47,633 nt of DNA from Lachnospiraceae bacterium (GTDB lineage Bacteria > Bacillota > Clostridia > Lachnospirales > Lachnospiraceae). Position 1 is the stretch's first letter. The number at the start of each line of letters is the position of its first letter. Location: positions 1 to 47,633 of the forward strand of contig JAFLTB010000010.1 of the NCBI GenBank assembly GCA_022510605.1, read 5' to 3'. The position numbers and the translations under genes were made by a program. This document shows positions 42,985 to 47,633 of the stretch, in pieces. The notes beneath the pieces were generated by a model, which was not told the origin of the DNA, searched no databases, and saw nothing but the letters and a program-made list of their open reading frames with translations.

Positions 42985-44136
42985 TTACTTCACAGTACGT
43001 TTCAATAATTTGATACAAAGCAGAGACATCACTACAGCGGTTACAATACCCGGAGCGCAAAAGAACAGCATGTTTCCATTTTGCAGTGCGCTGGTAACAA
43101 AAAGTCCCAATGCAAGTCCACAGCAAATGCCAAAACTGACTCCTATCAGAATCCGTACCCTGCGAATCGGCACCAGCATCCCCGCTCTTGCCATATCCAG
43201 TTTTTTATTTGCCTGCCATCCAAGTATTGTGCAGCCTATGAGCAGCACTGCCATACTCCCAAACAGGAGCCACATATTTTCATAGGAAACCAGAACCGTC
43301 TCGGCTACGGAATAGATATAATCCTGACCCACTGCACCGCCTTGCGCTATACCGGTCCCCAGTCCCCAGAAAGAGCCGCAGACATTTTTTATATGCTCCA
43401 TCGGGTATAAATATTGCTCCTGTGCCGCCACAACCTCCTGCCAGGCAATCTCCGAATAATCTGACATCATAATATAACTGAGAACTGACTGAACCGCTGT
43501 GGCGATTAACCACGGTGCCGCCGTGGCGCCTATGCCAATCAACGCAGCCATCGGCCCCTGCCTTACCAGACTTTGCACTGCCATAAATATGGCATACAGC
43601 GCCAACAGTGTCAGCCAGAACAGCGCCAGGGAGCGCAACGTATGAAGGAGCGTCTCATTAGCATAAACGACCTGGGTACCCGGCAGTAATACACTCCATT
43701 TCACAAAGATATCCATAAACCGGCTTCGGGTTATCAGCACCAACACCGACAACACCAGACAGGAAATGGTAATGATACCAAATCCCACGGCCGCCTTTAC
43801 TGCAAATCGTTCACTCTGCGTACAGGGAAGGCTGGCCAGATATTCCCGGCTCTTCCGACTATGACTGTCGGCAAACTGCAGAATGGACATAAAGGCAAAG
43901 ACCGGCACTGCTACCGTGTGGGCCCTGGACAGGGCGGACACCAACCCCTCACTAAACACACTCCCCAGGTTATGCTGTGCAGAGGCAAAATAAATCGAAT
44001 ACTCCTGGTTGTTGGCAATGCCCGCTATATAGGCATAAAATATTCCTCCCAACACCAGGGCACATCCACAGCCCGCCAAAAGAATCCATCGCATGGTATG
44101 CCATTCATGGTAAAATAAGGCCTTTCTCCTATTCAC
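42985..44136 (-). CDS. ABC transporter permease (ABC-2 type), GTG start
   Basis: The 383-residue membrane protein starts at GTG (44136-44134) after GGAGGGGATTTCA. About six to seven hydrophobic segments are visible, with MNRRKALFYHEWHTMRW before the first. This matches permeases of the YtrC/D type paired with a GntR(YtrA)-controlled ATPase. Its start overlaps the ATPase stop by 8 bases, and the lipoprotein gene follows. The substrate is unknown; related Bacillus ytr operons respond to cell-wall antibiotics, so an envelope role is possible. Confidence 0.82.
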   Translation of the reverse strand: MNRRKALFYHEWHTMRWILLAGCGCALVLGGIFYAYIAGIANNQEYSIYFASAQHNLGSVFSEGLVSALSRAHTVAVPVFAFMSILQFADSHSRKSREYLASLPCTQSERFAVKAAVGFGIITISCLVLSVLVLITRSRFMDIFVKWSVLLPGTQVVYANETLLHTLRSLALFWLTLLALYAIFMAVQSLVRQGPMAALIGIGATAAPWLIATAVQSVLSYIMMSDYSEIAWQEVVAAQEQYLYPMEHIKNVCGSFWGLGTGIAQGGAVGQDYIYSVAETVLVSYENMWLLFGSMAVLLIGCTILGWQANKKLDMARAGMLVPIRRVRILIGVSFGICCGLALGLFVTSALQNGNMLFFCAPGIVTAVVMSLLCIKLLKRTVK

Positions 44137-45028
44137 TGAAATCCCCTCCTTTACGCGCTCTGTTCATATAGACAAAACTTTCCTCCAGTCCCACCGGCAT
44201 GGTCTCCACCAGCACTGCTCCGGCACTCTTCATGGCCCCGGCAAAATCTTCGGAGGCTTCCGGCAACACCACCGTGTATACGCTTCCCATATTGGAAATG
44301 TGATAGATGTCTTTTCTCTGGTACAGCTCCTCCGGTGCTCCACCCGGAAATACCACCTGATACTTGACAACCTTTCTCCTCACCTTATCCAGTTCATCCT
44401 GAACCTGTACCCGTCCCTGATGGAGCATCGTGACGGAATCGCATATCCTTTCCAGCTCACTCAGATGGTGAGAGGAAATCAGTACCGTCATCTCCTCATT
44501 TTCTACCGCTGATACTAAAATGTCCAGCAAATCCCTCTTTGCCATGGCGTCCAGACCAGAAGTAGGTTCATCCAGAATCATTACCTCCGGCTTTCTCGCC
44601 ATATTCAGCATAAAGGATACCCTCATCTGCTGACCCTTCGATAACTGGCCGATTTTCTTTTTCATGTCCACTTGAAATACCCGGTTCAGACTGTCAAACT
44701 CCTCCATGGAAAAGGCAGAAAACAACTTCGCATACAGCCGGGCCAGCTGGCTGATTCGATAGCCGCCAAACATCTGATTGCTGTCTGCCACATAGCCTAC
44801 CTTTTCTTTTACTGCCGGATTTTCAAATATTTTCTCCCCATGAATCCGAACCTCTCCGGCATCTGCCGGGTAAATACCTGTCAGGCATTTAATAATGGTG
44901 GTTTTTCCTGAGCCATTATGTCCAATCAATCCATGGATGGTTCCCTTTGACACATGGAGATTCACATCAGAGACTACATAATTGCCCTGCCCCTGATAAC
45001 CCTTACAAAGTCCTGTCACCTCAATCAT
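44129..45028 (-). CDS. ABC transporter ATP-binding protein
   Basis: The 299-residue nucleotide-binding subunit has Walker A GHNGSGKTT (36-44), signature LSKGQQMRVS (about 134), Walker B VMILDEPTSGLD (about 154-165) and the switch His (ISSHH). All catalytic residues are present. A C-terminal extension of about 70 residues follows, typical for YtrB-like exporters. Its ATG follows GGAGGGAAA and overlaps the GntR stop by 8 bases. Confidence 0.93.
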   Translation of the reverse strand: MIEVTGLCKGYQGQGNYVVSDVNLHVSKGTIHGLIGHNGSGKTTIIKCLTGIYPADAGEVRIHGEKIFENPAVKEKVGYVADSNQMFGGYRISQLARLYAKLFSAFSMEEFDSLNRVFQVDMKKKIGQLSKGQQMRVSFMLNMARKPEVMILDEPTSGLDAMAKRDLLDILVSAVENEEMTVLISSHHLSELERICDSVTMLHQGRVQVQDELDKVRRKVVKYQVVFPGGAPEELYQRKDIYHISNMGSVYTVVLPEASEDFAGAMKSAGAVLVETMPVGLEESFVYMNRARKGGDFSE

Positions 45029-45413
45029 TCGGTTTCCCTCCCTGCAATTTTTCCAATATTTCTTCCATTAATTTTTGAATGTCGTCCCTGGCAAGTCCCT
45101 GATAAATCAGCTCCATGCACAGAGTCTGCAATTCCTCCTTCACCCGGTCAATGACCCCGGCATCCGGCGGAGCCTTCGGTATCCCGGCAATGAAAGTCCC
45201 CTTGCCCCGCACTGTGGCAATCAGGCCTTGCTGCTCTAACTCCCGATATGCCTTTGCCACCGTACCCGGTGTAATGTCCAGTTCCATCGCCAGCCTTCTC
45301 ACCGAGGGAATGGCATCTCCCTCTTTCAGATAACCCTGCAGCAATAAATATTTGTACTGGGTAATAATTTGCTCATAAATAGGCTGGGAACTGTGAAAAT
45401 CCAAATGAATCAC
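45021..45413 (-). CDS. GntR-family (YtrA-type) transcriptional regulator, GTG start
   Basis: The 130-residue regulator has a winged helix at residues about 5-75 (SVRRLAMELDITPGTVAKAYRELEQQGL) and a short helical tail, the YtrA-subfamily layout. A GTG start at 45413-45411 is chosen because GGGAGGTAAAC precedes it; an upstream extension to 45569 would cross the promoter. It controls an ABC exporter operon, very likely by repression. A dyad operator candidate lies at 45475-45501. Confidence 0.9.
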   Translation of the reverse strand: MIHLDFHSSQPIYEQIITQYKYLLLQGYLKEGDAIPSVRRLAMELDITPGTVAKAYRELEQQGLIATVRGKGTFIAGIPKAPPDAGVIDRVKEELQTLCMELIYQGLARDDIQKLMEEILEKLQGGKPND

Positions 45414-45474
45414 GTTTACCTCCCTTCTGCACTGGCATTCATACTGACTGCCTGGCCCAAACGCTTTTTTTGCT

Positions 45475-45501
45475 AACTGTATCATATGGAGTGGTACAGT
45501 T
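45475..45501. promoter_or_regulatory. Dyad operator candidate for the GntR regulator
   Basis: AACTGTA (45475-45481) and TACAGTT (45495-45501) are perfect inverted 7-base half sites with a 13-base centre. It lies just downstream of the -10 element, in the leader, a normal position for repression by a YtrA-type dimer. Confidence 0.6.
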
Positions 45502-45510
45502 GATACACTT

Positions 45511-45539
45511 AATATATACCCATTTTTCCAATTTGTCAA
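45511..45539 (-). promoter_or_regulatory. Promoter of the GntR-ABC operon
   Basis: TTGACA (45539-45534), 17 bases and TATATT (45516-45511). The leader to the GTG start is about 90 bases. Confidence 0.7.
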
Positions 45540-45595
45540 GAATTTTTGAATTTTATTTTTAGATAGCACTCATTACAAAATGTGAAAATATAAAA

Positions 45596-45623
45596 AAGGC
45601 ATCTCTCATCACAGAAATGCCTT
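45596..45623 (-). terminator. Terminator after the frameshifted small ORF
   Basis: AAGGCAT (45596-45602) and ATGCCTT (45617-45623). The minus-strand RNA continues UUUUAUAUUUU, so it ends transcripts from the right. The only candidate gene for it is the broken ORF next to it. Confidence 0.65.
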
Positions 45624-45627
45624 CAAA

Positions 45628-45779
45628 CTACTGTTTGTTATTTTGTTGCCCACAAGCCATGAATATTACAATATTCGTAAGCTTTTTCACTTTTCTGTCC
45701 ACTATATCATTAGGGTATCCAGCTTTTTTTGCAAAGATTCATAACTTTCCATTATTCCGGCATTGTTTTTCTCCCCCAT
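45628..45779 (-). pseudogene. Small ORF split by a one-base frameshift in an A run
   Basis: Frame 1 from the ATG at 45779 reads MGEKNNAGIMESYESLQKK and then stops at 45702. The other frame continues AGYPNDIVDRKVKKLTNIVIF and MACGQQNNKQ to a stop at 45628. The shift falls in a run of seven A (minus strand, near 45724-45730); one extra base would join the frames into about 50 residues. A terminator directly after the second stop supports a real former or slippage-expressed gene. Homology is not recognised, and a sequencing error in the homopolymer is possible. Confidence 0.35.
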
Positions 45780-45856
45780 TCCGTGTAAAATGTTTTTAAC
45801 CGCAGAGTTTTCTGGCGGACTAAACTTTTTTATCAAAGGAAGGAACCGGGAGGTGA

Positions 45857-46312
45857 ATGGCATTGAATACAACAGACAAAATTTTCTACATCCTGGGACT
45901 TATCCTCTTTGGCATTTTGACCGTTGTTGCTGTTTTACAAAACATCGGCATGTTTACTTTGACAGATTACGGCCCGGCCTGCTCCTTTTTATCTGCTACC
46001 GGGTTTTACTGTCCCGGTTGTGGCGGCACCCATGCCGTCTGCTCTCTGGCAGCAGGACATCTGTTGGAAAGTTTTTTATACCACCCGGCCGTCCTCTATA
46101 CCGCCGCCGGTTTTGCCCTTTTTATTCTCTGGAACACAGCCGCCAGTTTTACAAATCACTTGTATACACAACGCACATCGAAGCCTCATGATATAGGAAA
46201 CAGACGGAAGTTACCGTACTGGCACTTCCGCACTGTCTATGTTTATATTGGTATCGCTCTTCTTCTCCTTCAGTGGATTATAAAAAACCTGTTATTAATA
46301 ATAATAGGATGA
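45857..46312 (+). CDS. DUF2752 membrane protein
   Basis: The 151-residue protein has three hydrophobic helices and the DUF2752 signature FYCPGCGGTHAVCSL, a CxxCGxTHA-like motif at the membrane surface. The function is unknown. The ATG follows GGGAGGTGA. It overlaps the 3' end of the converging DUF4190-like gene by 18 bases. The 70 bases before it contain no promoter good enough to mark. Confidence 0.82.
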   Translation: MALNTTDKIFYILGLILFGILTVVAVLQNIGMFTLTDYGPACSFLSATGFYCPGCGGTHAVCSLAAGHLLESFLYHPAVLYTAAGFALFILWNTAASFTNHLYTQRTSKPHDIGNRRKLPYWHFRTVYVYIGIALLLLQWIIKNLLLIIIG

Positions 46313-46780
46313 AATATCCACGTTAAAGAACTGCTGCAGCCATCTTCTCATTTCGGCCTCATTTTCCGGGTTGATATATTGAAGTTCCTGGAATTTATCC
46401 AATGATACATTCTCCCAGTTAATGATAGCGATATAAGTGACAATCATAAAGATACTAAGTACCGTTCCAAGCAATCCCAGCCCAAAGCCAATTCCGCCCA
46501 TAACCTTCACACTGCCTTTTCCCTTAATCAGGGCAATTAATCCCAAAATTGTCCCAATCAGTGCCGGTACTATGCCGATACCATAGGCCCAGCAGCATAA
46601 TAATGACACACCGCTGAGTACCAGCGACGTCACAGCAAGGGCCATATGCTTTTTTGGCTTTTCCACATTGCTCATCTGAGGCGTATACTGTACGGGAGCC
46701 TCCGGCTGAGTCTCGAACCGCTCCTGCCCGGAATTCTCATATTGATTTTCATTTTCCATATTTGAATTTTCGTTTTCCAT
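46295..46780 (-). CDS. DUF4190-type membrane protein
   Basis: The 161-residue protein has an Asn/Glu/Gln-rich N-terminus (1-45) with repeated ENEN segments, then two membrane hairpins (about 46-120) with the Ala/Gly-rich pattern of DUF4190 proteins (MALAVTSLVLSGVSLLCCW). An extracellular C-terminal tail follows and ends in Tyr residues. Function unknown. ATG after GAGAGG. It follows the related 86-residue gene by 36 bases. Confidence 0.75.
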   Translation of the reverse strand: MENENSNMENENQYENSGQERFETQPEAPVQYTPQMSNVEKPKKHMALAVTSLVLSGVSLLCCWAYGIGIVPALIGTILGLIALIKGKGSVKVMGGIGFGLGLLGTVLSIFMIVTYIAIINWENVSLDKFQELQYINPENEAEMRRWLQQFFNVDISSYYY

Positions 46781-46816
46781 TTTTACCTCTCTTTCTGTCT
46801 CACAAATATTTCCTGC

Positions 46817-47077
46817 CTACAATATCGCACTATATACCATAATGCGTATAGCCGCCACAGTAACGGCCAGGGCCAGACCCACTGCCCCTACTACGATTCC
46901 GGCAATGGCGGCATCTTCCTGGTTCGGGTTTTCATCGCGATATCCCAAAACACCAAATACTACTGCCGCTACACCCAAAATCAACGATAGATACCAGGCG
47001 CAGCAGCACACAATCGACAGACACGCCAACACCAATGATACAATCGCTTTTACATTTGCTTTCCAATCGTCCTGCAT
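46817..47077 (-). CDS. Small DUF4190-like membrane protein
   Basis: The 86-residue protein has two to three hydrophobic segments. It shares with its neighbour the order of small residues, a Cys-rich patch (SIVCCCAWYLSLILGV), a Gly turn and GIVVGAVGLALAV. It is probably a shorter relative. ATG after GAGGTGAATT. The two genes look like a small operon. Confidence 0.72.
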   Translation of the reverse strand: MQDDWKANVKAIVSLVLACLSIVCCCAWYLSLILGVAAVVFGVLGYRDENPNQEDAAIAGIVVGAVGLALAVTVAAIRIMVYSAIL

Positions 47078-47119
47078 AATTCACCTCATTTCTGCGCCAT
47101 CTTCAGCGCGTTGTTTAAT

Positions 47120-47197
47120 ATAAGGGCGAAACGCCCGTTGTGGGCATAAGGGTGGAACGCCCGTTGTGGACATAAGGGCGAAACGCCCGTTGTCTAT
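47120..47197. repeat. Three tandem 26-base hairpin repeats after thrS
   Basis: Three units of 26 bases begin at 47120, 47146 and 47172. Each contains GGGCG-AAA-CGCCC (GGGTG-GAA-CGCCC in the second) followed by GTTGT. The third overlaps the thrS stop codon. It lies in the gap between thrS and the DUF4190-like pair, and could end or attenuate thrS transcription. Confidence 0.8.
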
Positions 47198-47633
47198 TCT
47201 ACTTCTACTTTACGAATTTCTTTTGTACGGATTTCCCGACAAATATCATCGATAAATCCAGCCAGCTGCTTCTGGCCTTCATCCCCCTGGAAACGACTCC
47301 GAACAGACACCACTTTCTCTTCTTCTTCCTTCTGTCCCACCACAATCATGTAAGGAATTTTTTTCAGGCGGGCCTCCCGGATTTTGTATCCAATTTTTTC
47401 TGAACGCGTATCCACCGTACAGCGGATTCCGTTGTCCTTCAATTCCGCTTCCACGGTTTTGGCATAGTCCAGATATTTCTCAGAAATCGGAAGCACTCTC
47501 ACCTGCTCCGGACATAACCAGGTCGGAAAAGCACCGGCGTATTTTTCAATGAGCCACGCCAGCGTCCTCTCATAACATCCCAGGGAGGTTCTGTGAATAA
47601 TATACGGCCGTGTCTTTTCACCGTTTTCATCAA
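47194..47633 (-). CDS. thrS: Threonyl-tRNA synthetase, C-terminal part (5' end outside window)
   Basis: This class II synthetase charges tRNA-Thr. About 145 residues are visible. TRPYIIHRTSLGCYERTLAWLIEKYAGAFPTWLCPEQ is the family motif 3 region (only pieces noted: RTSLGCYER, YAGAFPTWLCPEQ). The anticodon-binding domain follows, with VLPISEKY and IREARLKKIPYMIVVG. The frame is open to the window edge. It ends just before, and overlaps, the tandem hairpin repeats. Confidence 0.95.
   Translation of the reverse strand, partial: DENGEKTRPYIIHRTSLGCYERTLAWLIEKYAGAFPTWLCPEQVRVLPISEKYLDYAKTVEAELKDNGIRCTVDTRSEKIGYKIREARLKKIPYMIVVGQKEEEEKVVSVRSRFQGDEGQKQLAGFIDDICREIRTKEIRKVEVE

Noticed and set aside
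47194..47502. A separate 102-residue gene at the right end
   Set aside because: The frame continues upstream without a stop to the window edge and reads as the middle of ThrS, so it is part of thrS.
1..47633. CRISPR arrays, rRNA and tRNA genes
   Set aside because: No regularly spaced repeats and no cloverleaf tRNA or rRNA sequence were seen. The 26-base units near 47.1 kb are tandem without spacers.

Overview
The window looks like chromosome from an endospore-forming Lachnospiraceae-type Clostridia. The evidence is a clostridial-order Rnf operon (rnfCDGEAB), spoIIID with a sigma-E-like promoter, an Ile T-box leader before ileS, and lysine-rich Big2-type secreted enzymes. Strong GGAGG ribosome sites precede most genes and several starts are TTG or GTG. 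No genus can be named from this alone. No rRNA, tRNA, CRISPR array or intact insertion sequence was seen.

Layout. 1-5.1 kb: rnf operon on the minus strand, with rnfB cut by the window edge. 5.1-7.8 kb: a GH25 lysozyme-like secreted protein, a cloverleaf-shaped inverted-repeat element, a MATE exporter and spoIIID. 7.85-16.8 kb: a secreted GH10 xylanase behind a Na/Pi symporter-like gene, an ABC-class ATPase, and a large secreted papain-like protease. 17.0-17.4 kb: an orphan Nif11-like leader peptide gene. 17.6-25.6 kb: an AT-rich, all-minus defence island in two transcription units. Unit 1 is an XRE regulator plus a C5-cytosine methyltransferase. Unit 2 has its own consensus promoter and encodes a 76-aa protein, a GHKL (MutL/MORC-like) ATPase, two unassigned proteins, a Vsr-like nuclease and an HNH nuclease. 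26-28.4 kb: a metallophosphoesterase and a second GH10 xylanase. 28.5-33.4 kb: ilvE, then an HPt / FapA-like / HD-GYP response-regulator signalling operon. 33.5-35.3 kb: an SGNH hydrolase and tmcAL on the plus strand. 35.35-35.65 kb: a locus with the layout of an Fst/par type I toxin-antitoxin. 35.8-41.9 kb: glgP and T-box-controlled ileS. 41.9-45.5 kb: a GntR(YtrA-type)-ABC-permease-lipoprotein operon. 45.6-47.6 kb: a frameshifted small ORF, a DUF2752 protein, two DUF4190-like membrane proteins, a tandem hairpin repeat and the 3' part of thrS.

How the parts fit. Rnf couples ferredoxin oxidation to NAD+ reduction and ion export. The two xylanases, the protease and the lysozyme-like protein are exported, which suits a plant-fibre-degrading gut or rumen organism. 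Three of these secreted enzymes carry the same lysine-rich beta-sandwich module, probably for wall or surface association.

The two most notable loci are these. (1) A 28-codon membrane peptide faces a promoter-driven antisense RNA. They share a bidirectional terminator and a split direct repeat placed exactly over the toxin start codon. (2) A methyltransferase-linked island combines a GHKL ATPase, two nucleases and two unassigned proteins. All calls come from reading the sequence. No database search was run, and family names are recalled rather than looked up.
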